A stretch of DNA of 64,000 nt, from positions 124,001 through 188,000 of the forward strand of contig JASANG010000245.1 in assembly GCA_030248215.1 (NCBI GenBank), read 5' to 3'. Position 1 is the first letter of the stretch. Each line of letters opens with the position of its first letter. Made by a program: the position numbers and the translations under genes. Source of the DNA: Enoplolaimus lenunculus (Eukaryota; Nematoda; Enoplea; Enoplida; Thoracostomopsidae). Below are positions 53,468 to 64,000 of the stretch, piece by piece. The notes below the pieces were generated by a model, which was given only the letters and a program-made list of their open reading frames with translations, was not told where the DNA came from and ran no database searches.

Positions 53468-54020
53468 AGCGAAGCGAACAAAAAGCCAAACGCAATTTTA
53501 GTACTGCATTTCAAATACAATATTTCCGTTTTGATACTGTCAGCGGACCTACTGACTCCCATTGGATCTGCCAACGATAACTGCCGTAATCATCCTATGG
53601 GTTCTTTAGGAATATATGTATTTTGGGATTATCTGGTTTGTAAGGTAGGACAGATACGACCTGACGCACTAACACTGACTGCCTGCATCTTAAGTAAATT
53701 TGACCGCTTGAATGATTTTAAAATGAGAAAATATTGGAACAAAAAGGTGTTTGACGTTATATGATTTTTTTGCTTATGAAAGATAAGGTAAACAATCAGT
53801 AAATGCGTTAAACTGTGAAAATATCCGTGTTTTATTAACATATAAATTGATGTATTAATTGATCAAAATAACTTAGCTAAGATACTATTTGCATCTATTA
53901 GTTCCGGGTTTGTCTGGCTGACGTCACAGATTAATGCTCTCGTGAATATAACAAGTTGTGATAACTCGAAAGCTTTAGCCCTATGTTGCGTAAGGTCCTC
54001 AATTTAGGTTTCTGTTTAGG
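53468..54020. other. Anonymous stretch
   Basis: 53476-53520 shares GCCAAACGCAATTTTAGTACT with 55770-55797, an unnamed repeat. Nothing else recognised. Confidence 0.3.
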
Positions 54021-54229
54021 GCCCGTATTCTCAAATGCATATAGCACTTATCTACCAAATAGCTTTCCAAACTAACAAACTGCTGCAATTGCAAATCTCT
54101 AAATTTGCACAACAGTAAAGTATATGAAATGCGATAAATGTGTTGAATTTACAAAACCTCATATTTCCCTCGTTCGAAAGTCACAAGACCTACCGGTATT
54201 AGGTGCTACACACATTTGAGAATACGGGC
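54021..54229. mobile_element. Family H palindromic MITE with TTAGG flanks
   Basis: GCCCGTATTCTCAAATGC to CACATTTGAGAATACGGGC, with TTAGG on both sides, suggesting a 5-bp target duplication. Confidence 0.75.
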
Positions 54230-55080
54230 TTAGGTTTAAGCTTAAGTTAACATTAACGCTCAATTTCGGCTGAAAGGACATTATAACAAACCGAAATCAT
54301 TTTTCAATCCGACGTTAAATCTAAACGAGTTATAATCCGGAATGAGGTTGAACCGCGGGTTCAACTGGAAGAAAAAGTAAAAGTAAACCTTGAAAAATAC
54401 AAATCCGCAATTATAATTGCTTAATGACAAATTACAACCGACCGTTTCCTTCCAGTTCCGCAAAACAACATCGTTTGGCCCCGGATACGCCGGAACTTTT
54501 TCAAAATCAACCGGAAAGTTGAGCAGCGGACAATATTGGCATTTTTATAAGCTTTAATTGCGTGATTTTTCAAAGAAAGAAGTTAAATAGAAATTTTTTG
54601 GCAACTTTTCGGTGATGATTGTTAAAAGTAAACAATTTCTGAATTATTTTGATTACCTGTGTTCGATTTACATCCGGTTCCGGCAAAATTTATTGACCCC
54701 TGCTCCGCGTTAGAGTTGCTTACGTCCGTAACCATTGTAGCCCAATCATCGTCTACAATCTGGTCTCAAAGTGGTCAATTCAGTAACTTAGACGTGTTCA
54801 CACTTTCTAAGAAGCGATGGGGCTGATCAAGCCACAATCGGTCAAAGCGAACAATACAAAACTATTTTAAACACGATTAAAGCTTAAAAGTAAAAAGTAA
54901 ATACGCGAAAACAGTGGCTGCATTTTGCTAAATTTTGACTTCACCTAAACAGAAATGCATCAGGTCACTTTTTAGCCTTAATCCAATTGATATCGGGCAA
55001 TGAGCTGGTTTAGACGTTTCGGGTCCTAATAAACCCGTCAAGATTTTATCTTTCAAAAGTTGGACGGGATCAAAAACACC
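54230..55080. other. Anonymous stretch
   Basis: No supported gene or repeat. Confidence 0.3.
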
Positions 55081-55158
55081 TACCAAGTTTTACACTCAGA
55101 AAATGTTGGGGTCAGTGACCAAGTTTTACACTCAGAAAATGTTGGGGTCAGTGACCCC
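55081..55158. repeat. Two-copy tandem duplication
   Basis: ACCAAGTTTTACACTCAGAA with its following GTTGGGGTCAGTG appears twice in exact tandem, unit about 38 bp. Confidence 0.85.
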
Positions 55159-55331
55159 CTCTCAGGATTGGCGCCCATAACGCAGTTTAGCTGAAACCAA
55201 TCCATATACCGCATCTACTTTGGCTAACCACTGTGACAATTGCTACAGAAATGGTGCCACAATTACGACATATAATAATATTTGTAATGTCATAATGAAT
55301 TCAAAACATTTTTCACGCATTCGCTTTTGTC

Positions 55332-55547
55332 GGCCCATGTAAAGATCAGGGGCGGAACGTTTTTCTGTCGGACTGGAATAGATTTTTAGTTTAAGCTTTA
55401 GACTACTTTTTTTAGTTGGGTTAGGCTTCGGCTTCGGCTTAGGCTTTTAATATGCTCATTTTTACGCTTTAGTGTCAGGCTTAGGCTTAGACTTAGCATT
55501 AGAAAAATGCTTATAATGTTGATCCGCCTCTGTTCTTTACATTGGCC
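55332..55547. mobile_element. Family A MITE
   Basis: GGCCCATGTAAAGATCAGGG to CTGTTCTTTACATTGGCC, TTAGGC core; flanking duplication poor. Confidence 0.8.
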
Positions 55548-56719
55548 GCTTAAGCTGATACAATTGTAAGCAACATGACATCAGCGGCATTGACGGCGTG
55601 CACGCTACGAGAGAATGCATATTACTCATTGCACACTTGCAATTTTTGTTGCAAAACGTAATAAGCAACAAATTCGTTTCTAAAGCGTGCAAACCTAAAA
55701 TAAACGCCAGTGACAGATTTTACGGGACTTGGGTCGGTAATAAAACACCAAAAACCTCGGAAACAAGCATGCGAAGCCAAACGCAATTTGAGTACTAAAT
55801 CTTAAAAAATTGCATCTCTGGTCCGACGCATCGGCCTGGCTCGTGAACCCCTTGGATGGCGGCAACTGTGAATTTCCGCTTGCAAGTTTTAGTATCCTTG
55901 TTTGTCGATACATCTCGCTGTCGGTAATCAGTTTTGTTTTATAAAGTTTCAATTTTCTCACGATCAAAAAACACTAAATTTAAGAGCGCGAGAGATAGAG
56001 ACATGAAAAAATGTGTAGTTGGTGTTGTTGTTTCTGTGACTTTGCGGTGTTTAAAAAGTATAAATTACGTTTTAAAATGATGCCTTAATTAGGTTCAATT
56101 AATATTAACGTTGTCAAAACTTGTGTCGGCAAAACACTTTTTAAAGTGTTCACGTGTCGGCGTTGTTGTGAAAACGTCCCATATTTAAGACGGACTCACG
56201 GCCGTCCCTGCACGAACGGAGCATTTGGGATGCCGTCCGCCGCCACCAGATCTGGCTAGTGTCCTTACAAACCTTGACTTGGTCTAAAAGTAAACAATCT
56301 TGAGTTGCAATTGTTTGGAGCGGCTCCAAAATTACTCGGTGCACTCTCCTGAAGCCTAAGTTTTAGCAGACGGCCAGGAGAATAATTGTTGATGGACGGA
56401 GTAACAAGATTTATTGCCAGCGCAAAGGCAAAATTAGCAAACAAAAGTGTGCTAACTTAAAATTCGTTTTAATGCCTGAATTTTGAAGCAGGGGCGAAGA
56501 TGTTCGTACTGGGGTCGATCTTTGCCGCTCGCAATTGCAGTCCAAGTTAAGTACTGGTAGATAAGGAGGTTAAAACAACCTTGAGGGGCCCTTTGGTGAA
56601 CCATATATTCACCATTTACTCAAATTTTGGTATTATAAACGTTCAATTTCGTACGATTTGGCTACAGTATTAAAGGGCTTTTGAATATAAAGCCTTTTTT
56701 GAAAATTTGTATAATTTAA
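55548..56719. other. Anonymous stretch
   Basis: Contains the short repeat at 55770-55797 and no supported gene. Confidence 0.3.
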
Positions 56720-56985
56720 CCCTTTCACTCATAGAGTATACTACGAGCAACTAAATATACAAATAACAGGTATACAAGGCAATACAGACCCTGTTAGCTG
56801 TACATTTCTAACATGTATGCACTGTGCAAAATCACCATAGGACGTGCGAGTGACCTCGGGCTCAAGCGTCAAGCTCCTATAGCTCAGTGGTCATCGTAAA
56901 CGCCTCCCATCCGAAAAACTGAGGGTCGGATCTTACCTTGAAATTACATCTCATATCAAATTGAACATATTCATATAAGAAAGGG
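56720..56985. mobile_element. Family G TTAA MITE with tRNA-like centre
   Basis: CCCTTTCACTCATAGAG to CATATAAGAAAGGG, TTAA on both sides. Plus strand AGCTCCTATAGCTCAGTGGT and GAGGGTCGGATCTTACC give the A and B boxes. Confidence 0.78.
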
Positions 56986-57812
56986 TTAATAATTACCTAA
57001 TGAAACGACTTCGCAGGTCCAACCAGGGTGTATAATCAACAGTAATCAAAACCAAAATTTGGTTTTGAGATTTCTAGTAAACGGATTATGATTGGATAAA
57101 TCACTGTCTTGAAGATCGATGATGATTGGTTACAAATTTCTAAATTCACCACTGATTGCAAACTGTGTATAAATTACAATAGTAAATTGCAAAAATATTG
57201 CTACTCACAACTTCACAGCTCTATAATCAACTCGACACTCATCACAGCATTCAAATCAAGGAAAAATTTTGGGCTGGAAAATCAACTGTCATAGCATCGT
57301 TGGCAAGCTTTAAAGTTAAAATTCAAAATTTGTAACAGACAAAGGTACTCCAAGGAATATTTGGCTTGGCGCTATTGTTCTGAGAGATAGCCATCGTGGC
57401 TGAATTTTAAGTTTATTTTTGTCAAGTTTATATTGTTTATCTGTAATATTAATGTTAACGTTTTCAATCTGTTGCAATAATACTTGTTACAGTAACACTG
57501 TGAAAGGCGTGTCGTTAAACTCGCGTCTGTTGAGCTTATGGGAATTGTGGCGTTCATTGTTTAACGAGAGTGAGCAACACTGATTCAAACGAGTAGGTTG
57601 CTCCACCCCAAAAGTATAAATTCTTTTGTTCGAATATCGACAGTTTCTCTCGTATCGCGTAATCCCTGGGGGTGGGCAAGATTGAAAAGTTAAAAGCATT
57701 TGTAATATTTTCAACCGCTTAATTTGTTAACAGCAAAAATTATCTGGGGTGGAAAACAAAAGTATATGCAAACTGCGGTCAGCGTTTTTAATTGATGTTT
57801 ATCGAACGTCCA

Positions 57813-58249
57813 CACTGTAAATCCCAGTGAGTTGATTTGAACGGCCCATGTAAAGATCACGGGCGGTACGTTTTTCTATGGGACTAGAAAAGAGTAACCT
57901 TAAGCTTTAGATTGTTTTTTTGCTAGGCTTAGGCTTAGGCTTAGTAATACGGTCATTCTTACGCTTATGTTTAGGCTTAGTAATATGCTTATTATACTGT
58001 TCCGTTACATTGGTCGTTTTTACTCAGAATGACTGGAATCACAGAGTCTGAGTTAAGACGTTCAGAACTCAAAGTTCTGAGTAAAAAAAAACTCAGTCTA
58101 ACTTAATCATTCAACTTTACTCTGAATAAACTGAACTCAGAGTGAGAATCAACTCAACTGAAAGTGAGTTAAAGTTAACTGCCATTAACTCAGAAACAAC
58201 TAACTCTCCAGCTGAGTTGATTAATCAATTTTAAGTGGAATTTACAGTG
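57813..58249. mobile_element. Family F MITE split by a family A insertion
   Basis: CACTGTAAATCCCAGTGAG to GTGGAATTTACAGTG, followed by TA. Compared with the unbroken copy at 10750, the interruption falls after TGAGTTGATTTGAAC. Confidence 0.82.
57843..58015. mobile_element. Family A MITE nested in family F
   Basis: GGCCCATGTAAAGATCACGG to CCGTTACATTGGTC. Flanks ATTTGAAC/GTTTTTAC each differ from the inferred empty site ATTTTAAC by one or two bases. Confidence 0.8.
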
Positions 58250-58439
58250 TATTTATTTGTTTACATATACATGAACAATCCGATTCTACGATGGTAACAG
58301 TTACAAATTTGAAAAAATTATATAATGCTTTTGAACTTAACTACTAAACATGGTAACTTCAAATTTTTTAGTTTGAAACAAATACCATAACTTCTATTAC
58401 CCACCAGCATGCGTTCTATGCCAAACAACTTCCACTCCA

Positions 58440-58617
58440 ATATGTATAGTTGAGCGGCGAGATTCGTCAGACTGCAATAGAGCAAGTTTTAGCTTTTGAT
58501 TTGCTTCTTAGGCTTAGGCATAGGCTTTAGTTTTCGGGTTATCCTTGCGCTGAGCGTTGGGTTTTAGGCTAAGGCTTAAATTTAGTCTTAAAAATATACT
58601 TAAACTACTATTACGGC
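58440..58617. mobile_element. Family A-like remnant
   Basis: GACTGCAATAGAGCAAG, degraded TTAGGC core and ATATACTTAAACTACTATTA. Confidence 0.45.
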
Positions 58618-59299
58618 CTTCAGCTGTAGGTAATTTTAGTTGAATTTTTTAAACCAAACTTTCACTTAGGGTACTGCTATGCTTGTTGTGTGGGGCAGTG
58701 CGCCGAAAGCATTTCAATTTTTCTATTTATTAGTCGGTTTGCAACTGCGCCTGAAGCCATTAAAATATTCAAAACGTACAGCATTTCTCTCAAAGTAAGT
58801 ACTATCATCAGCTTTTTGCAGCTTACTTGTTAATAAACGCCAGATTTTAACACAATACTCTTGATCAAAACGTATTAACAAACCAGCTTTGGCCTGTTAA
58901 TCGTGTGATTTACATGCTTAAACCTTGAGTATTAAGCTTGATTTCAATTATTTTTAGATACCCTTCCATGTTTACTACTTCAAACTTAGCGCTGCCGTGT
59001 GTGCTAAAAGTAATTAATTCCGGCAAAAGGTTTGTACGTAACGTACGTTTTGAAGCTGATGAAGTTTGCATTGCAAGGATTATAATCTTTAGCAGAAATT
59101 GTTTAAAACATTTGAAGTGTGATATTGATTGAAAGATGGTTAATACGTAGAAAATCAATATGGTAATACCTATAATCGGTGTTATTGTTAACCTCCATTT
59201 GATAGAATTTATAATCAAAATATGACGTACATATATATTCGAGCCTAAACTGGTTCAAAATATGCTAATCTGTAATTTACCAATTGGTCAAAGATTAAC
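58618..59299. other. Anonymous stretch
   Basis: No supported gene or repeat. Confidence 0.3.
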
Positions 59300-59362
59300 G
59301 GCACATATATAGAACAAGTCCGGAACAGTAGTATAAGCATATTTGTAAGCCAAAGCATATTA
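59300..59362. mobile_element. Family B left-end fragment
   Basis: GGCACATATATAGAACAAG then CGGAACAGTAGTATAAGCAT. Confidence 0.55.
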
Positions 59363-59463
59363 CTATTAGGGCTTTTGTCTTGTAATATCAGTAAAATTGA
59401 AATTTGTTACAAAATTTAAGCAATTTGTGATGTAAAAACAATCCATATTCATGCATGCATCTG

Positions 59464-59528
59464 TTAAGGGTTGCGCTACGCTTGACGTTCGGCGTCGAAC
59501 GTCAACGCAAGTATAGCGTAACCCTTAA
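59464..59528. mobile_element. 65-bp hairpin bounded by TTAA
   Basis: TTAAGGGTTGCGCTACGCTT and its inverse with three mismatches enclose a second palindrome, GACGTTCG/CGAACGTC. Either a very small MITE or what remains of one; CAAGTATAGCG is shared with 7735-7915. Confidence 0.65.
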
Positions 59529-59863
59529 ACGCACATGCGTCCGTTATTTGTGAAACTATCACATAGTTTGCCCTTGAAACTGGCTAAAAAATGTGTTAAA
59601 ACAATTTATTGCGCAACAAAATTTGTCACTTCAAAATGATCTCGATGCTGCTGAAAAACAGATTCGAGGCTGTAATAAAGTATATTTTTCAGTTTTGCTC
59701 AAAATGAAAAATATTCGTAAAAGTTTTGTTAAGTATTTTAAACATTTTCTCACGAATTAAAATTAATTTTTACTACCAGGAAACTTTCGTCGGCGAAAAA
59801 AAAACTGCCGAAGTTGGGTTTGCTGTGTAAGTTGCATTACAAAACTAATTGGTTGATATGCAT

Positions 59864-60035
59864 ACTATGCAAACAATGGTGAGTTAAATTGACTCTCTGA
59901 AATAGGTTCTACGAGACTACACAAACTGAGTCAAAATTCGACTACTCCACCAGAGTCAAATTCGACACACTAATTCGTACGTTTGACTCTGGCAGAGTCA
60001 AATTTTGACTCAGTTGGTGTACTTAGACATGTAGA
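59864..60035. mobile_element. Family E MITE, right end degraded
   Basis: ACTATGCAAACAATGGTGAG at the left and the central TCTGGCAGAGTCAAATTTTG arms; the right terminus is not clear. Confidence 0.65.
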
Positions 60036-60186
60036 GCCTTAAGTACTTAAAATGACAAAATTTTTTGCTAAATTATAAAGTAATTGCTACGCAAACTAAT
60101 TCATTATTGCAGTTAAAATCAGTATCTCAATTTCAAACTTAAAAACAGTACCAGCGTCTCTAAAAGATATACAAATATTATTAATC

Positions 60187-60388
60187 CACTGCAAAAAATG
60201 GTGAGCCAAATTGACTCTCTTCTAAACAAGCTCTACGAGAATGCACAAATTGAGTCATATTCGACTCTGACATAGTCACATTTGGCTCACTGCGTGGTAC
60301 ATTTGACTCTAGCGGAGTCAAATTTGACTCAGTCTCGTAAAGCTTGTTTCGTAGTGAGAGTAAATTTGACTCACCATTTTTTGCAGTG
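60187..60388. mobile_element. Family E palindromic MITE
   Basis: CACTGCAAAAAATGGTGAGC to CACCATTTTTTGCAGTG, TA on the right side. Internal arms AAACAAGCTCTACGAGA differ from other copies (sub-type). Confidence 0.85.
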
Positions 60389-61984
60389 TACTAGCACAAA
60401 AATATACGGTTTTAAACCAATAATCTTGCTATTTCCAACGTTTATAACCATTTAATCCATTACTTCATTTTTTATCTCGAAATCTACTTACATAGGCACA
60501 ATCGTGTACTTTTACGTGTGTATTTTTCGAAATTAATATACAACATTTATCCGTTTTTCGTTTACTCAAAATCACTGCGATCGTCAAAACTTTTCAACGA
60601 CGCAATTTTGTAAAACCATTCAAATTATATTTGTAAAATATTTAATATTTCTTAAATTGAAAAATTATAAAACAGTTAATGTATATATATTTTTGTTGAA
60701 AAATTTCATACAAAAGCTAAGCGTATAAAAGTTTGAAATCGAATACGGATCGCGAAAATTAAAAACGAGTCCCTTGAGGATTTTAACAATTTTAAGTTTA
60801 CATCACAACTGTTTGATAGGATACACGCCAATATTGATGAGCGTTTGGGCTTATAGAGTCAATGTTTTTTTGTAGAAATATATCCCAATGATGAAAATTC
60901 CATCATTTATGTTTTTAGCACCAAAACATCGGATGAAACACTGATTGAACGGCATTCGCTGAGTGGTATTTTTGAACTTTTCAAATGAACAAAGAACACA
61001 AATTATTTTTAATATTCAAATTTGATATACAAAATTTGATGGCGTGAAAAACCCCAGTTTTGAATCTACAGTAGAAAATACCGTTAAACGAATATTTAGG
61101 ACAGTCAAATTAAACTTTACTTGACAAATTATTCATTGTGAGAGTGTACATTGTGATGAATTTAGGAAATTTTATTGCGCAACAGAGCTGACTTGATTGC
61201 TTGAGAGTGCATGAACGAGATATTTAACATGTATATTAACAAAAGTAAATGTTTAAAAGGTTTTGATAAATATTCGACTTATAGAACATACTAGTAAACC
61301 GTTGTTAAACACACCAGCAACTCTCCTATTATACTGGGCTTTGGTATATGTTCAAAAGTAGTTGTTTTTAAGCACGTCTTGTGCAAGCTTTGAAACTTAA
61401 GTGACAACTTAAACAACCAAATCATCGTTTCAATGTACGTATACAACATATTGAAACAGCAAAAAATATTTAAACAGAATACTTGTTTTCAATCCGAAGG
61501 TTCTGTAATTTACATATAATCATAGGGACACGGTAGTGTCACCTATTATATGTTTCGCTCAAAGTGTAAATTTTTATGTTTTGGCATATAAAATTGTGGC
61601 TAATGCAGATATGCCTGATGCACTTTAGGTTTTGATTGAAAACCAGTTGCCAACTGTTTCAAACAATCTGTTCAAGGTATATTAGGATCTAAACAAACGC
61701 AAACAATTTCTGAAAAATTAACCTTAGTAATCTCAGCATATTAAGCACACCCGCGTGATAAATTTTAGGTAATAACTGAACTTGATAAGCACTATTGCAT
61801 AGGCATATAAGGATACGATAACACTGTTGCAAAAAGGTTAATATATCGATTGTTTTTTTAAACTTTTATAGTAAACACATATGTTACTAGGTATAGCAAA
61901 CATATACATAGCTAGTAACAAGATTGTTAGTCCAGGTGAAAACAGGGACTTCATAATTTTTAACCAAGCAGCTGGATAAGCAGG
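60389..61984. other. Anonymous AT-rich stretch
   Basis: About 1.6 kb without gene, clear repeat or strong signal. Confidence 0.35.
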
Positions 61985-62415
61985 GGGAACCGGTTATTCA
62001 GACCTTTGAACTAAGCAGTTGGAAAAACGGGCCTCCACAGCCGGGATCAATTAGCCTACGGATCCTTAAACGAATACTCTACCACTGCGCCGCGCAACCC
62101 GCCTCTTCAACTGCGCTATACGTGTCGACCGTTTGCTGCCAGCTCCCGTGACCGTCCACCCTATTCTCGACTGAATACCGTGTTCATACCACGGCGGCCT
62201 ACCATTATGTTCACGGAGTATCCTCCATGTCAGTTTAGGTAGGAACCGGGAATTCATCGAAACCTCAGCCTACGGATCCTTAAACAAATACTCTACCACT
62301 GGGTTTGAACTAAGCAGTTGGAAGAGTGGACCTCCAGAGCGGGAATCGAAATCTCAGCCTACGGATCCTTAAGCGAATACTCTACCACTGCGCCGCGCAC
62401 TTGCCTATCCAACTG
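61985..62415 (-). repeat. Cluster of tRNA-derived SINE heads (Leu-like)
   Basis: Two fuller heads (62027-62105, 62333-62400) and a partial one (62258-62300). On the minus strand they show GGCGCAGTGGTAGAGTATTC and GATTTCGATTCCCGC, with TTAAGGA in the anticodon-loop position. Body sequence shared with 589-745 lies between. Confidence 0.65.
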
Positions 62416-62520
62416 CATTTTTCGTCGATTATATTTGTCCAATTATTCGTTGCCCCCAATTATATAAACGTATATTTGTCAGACCTTCGTTTCAAGCAAA
62501 AACCAACCTACGGATCCTTA

Positions 62521-62665
62521 GAGCGATAATAAAAGGTTATACTTAGGAATGTACTTTCAAAATTTAAGTACGCTTTAAAGTTTCGAACTCAAATTATTTG
62601 GTCGTGGAGTCATTTATGTGCTACAATTAGGGTTATTACCCCCCTCTTATTTGGGTCAATACAGT
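62521..62665. mobile_element. Family D fragment
   Basis: GAGCGATAATAAAAGGTTAT interior and the right end TATTTGGGTCAATACAG then TA, with an internal deletion compared with full copies. Confidence 0.65.
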
Positions 62666-62864
62666 AGAAATAAAATTAATATTGTTTCACAGTTTACTGT
62701 ATAGTTAGCTGATTTTTGACGCAATCGAACAAGATATTACTGGCAAATAAGAATTGTGGCAAAAAAAGGCTGTACAAGGTGGAAAAAGCTAGTGTAGTCT
62801 GCAAAACAAATATATTTCCTTAAACATTTAACTGAAATTTTATTTTGAAATTATTAACGAAAAT

Positions 62865-63080
62865 ACACTAAAAAAATTGTCTTCAAATTATAAGAGTCAT
62901 ACTTTCTTAAATTTTCAAGACACAAATGTCTGTATTTCACTCATTAAGAGCCTTAAACAGCTCACAAATTTGTTTCTTTAATGGTCAAATCATAAATTTG
63001 TTATATTCAAGACATTACTGTTGCCAATTTATAAGACATCAATTGCTTCTTTCAAGAAATAGTTGTCGTATTCAAGATTA
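62865..63080. mobile_element. Palindromic element related to the 63362 tandem repeat
   Basis: TACACTAAAAAAATTGTCTTC at the left and repeated CAAGACA/TGTCTTG-like blocks; boundaries unclear. Confidence 0.4.
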
Positions 63081-63361
63081 ATTTTGTGATTTTTATGTAT
63101 GTAAAATGTGCTCCGTTATTATATTCTTATAAGGGTATATAAGTAATCGAATTTCAAAGATATTTCGGTTAATCTCAGGGTCCCCCCAACTTAAGTTTAC
63201 GTATAGGAGGTATCTTAGGTTGTAAACTAGGGTATTGGGTTGAGCTTTAGCCCCCAATTTTGGAGTTGGCTTTCATGGCAACTCTTCGATTTATTTTTGA
63301 TATATTTGTCATATCTCAGAAATGTTCTTCTTAAGCGTTTATAAAACAACACCTTAAACTT

Positions 63362-63862
63362 AAGACATTTAAGCGTGAATAATTTTAGACCAATATTTCT
63401 GGAAAAATTTAAGAAATAAAACTCTTGAATTCAAGACATATACGTCTGCTGTCTGTAGTAAGACATAATAATTGTCTTAAATTTCAGACAATATTTCTTG
63501 AATACAAGACAATTTATTTTGTGTGTAGTAGACATTTAAGCGTGAAAAATTTTAGACCAATATTTCTGGAAAAATTTAAGAAATAAAACTCTTGAATTCA
63601 AGACATATACGTCTGCTGTCTGTAGTAAGACATAATAATTGTCTTAAATTTCATACAATATTTCTTGAATACAAGACAATTTATTTTGTGTGTAGTAGAC
63701 ATTTAAGCGTGAAAAATTTTAGACCAATATTTCTGGAAAAATTAAAGAAATAAAACTCTTGAATTCAAGACATATACGTCTGCTGTCTGTAGTAAGACAT
63801 AATAATTGTCTTAAATTTCAGACAATTATTCTTGAATACAAGACAATTTATTTTGTGTGTAG
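63362..63862. repeat. Three tandem copies of a 168-bp unit
   Basis: Units begin GACATTTAAGCGTGAA at 63364, 63531 and 63698 and are nearly identical; each contains CTTGAATTCAAGACATA and ends ATTTATTTTGTGTGTAGT. The unit is itself partly palindromic. Confidence 0.9.
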
Positions 63863-64000
63863 TGAAATAGAAAACTGGCAGGAATTCTTCTGTGACGTTA
63901 CAATTCTCGAGCAGCCGTGTCAATTAGAAGTAGCATCTCCTCCAGAGATTTAGACTAACGACGAAGATTGACGCTAAAATGTTTGTCAACCGAAAGTTGA

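Noticed and set aside
52787-53764. A 325-codon open frame rich in SLSLS, and sister frames rich in KPKPKR or LRLRL
   Set aside because: All frames on both strands are open because the underlying array has a period divisible by three. The frames are translation of the TTAGGC repeat inside a family A element. The same applies at 1262-1740, 13309-13714, 38823-39322 and 46640-46990.
62333-62400. Functional tRNA-Leu gene
   Set aside because: No long variable arm, poor anticodon stem, and repeated copies with SINE sequence between.

Overview
The window is animal nuclear DNA: AT-rich, with GT-AG introns, low gene density and very many short DNA-transposon copies. I can support three protein-coding genes. 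(1) Plus strand, 1103-17742: the last eleven exons of a HECT-type E3 ubiquitin ligase that reads like HECTD2. It gives 420 residues with every splice phase matching and ends in the C-terminal motif EGFGLE; the 5' part lies upstream of the window. (2) Plus strand, 26057-28476: a two-exon gene for a 106-residue secreted precursor with a signal peptide and two Lys-Arg sites, each followed by PY(R/K)P. I do not recognise it and it looks like an unstudied peptide-hormone or neuropeptide-like precursor. (3) Minus strand, 41931-45117: a two-exon SoxC-type HMG-box transcription factor of about 864 residues. This mix suggests a bilaterian invertebrate. An ascidian or another marine deuterostome is possible, but the sequence does not settle it.

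Layout. 1-18 kb: HECTD2-like exons with introns full of MITEs and one 20-bp satellite. 18-26 kb: gene-poor, with MITEs, a solo-LTR-like insertion carrying four similar hairpins, and three exon-like pieces I cannot place. 26-28.5 kb: the peptide gene, whose single intron holds a tandem array grown from a transposon end. 28.5-41.9 kb: almost only MITEs and anonymous DNA. 41.9-45.1 kb: SoxC. 45.2-64 kb: MITEs, AT-rich satellite, tRNA-derived SINE heads and a 168-bp tandem repeat.

Repeats. Three related non-autonomous families (called A, B and C here) have GGCCCATGT termini and 8-bp target duplications, and each carries an internal array of TTAGGC, the hexamer known as the nematode telomere repeat. 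Others are: D (TA duplications, termini CTGTAGTGACCCGAATAA), E and F (TA duplications, long palindromes beginning CACTG), G (TTAA duplications, a tRNA-like centre), H (termini GCCCGTATTCTCAAATG), I (AAGAGTGTGCAACT palindromes), J (GGCTACGGGCC-type ends), K (CACGTGCAAGTTTTTGC palindromes) and several single elements. Nested insertions give a partial relative chronology. The genes show no sign of acting in one pathway.
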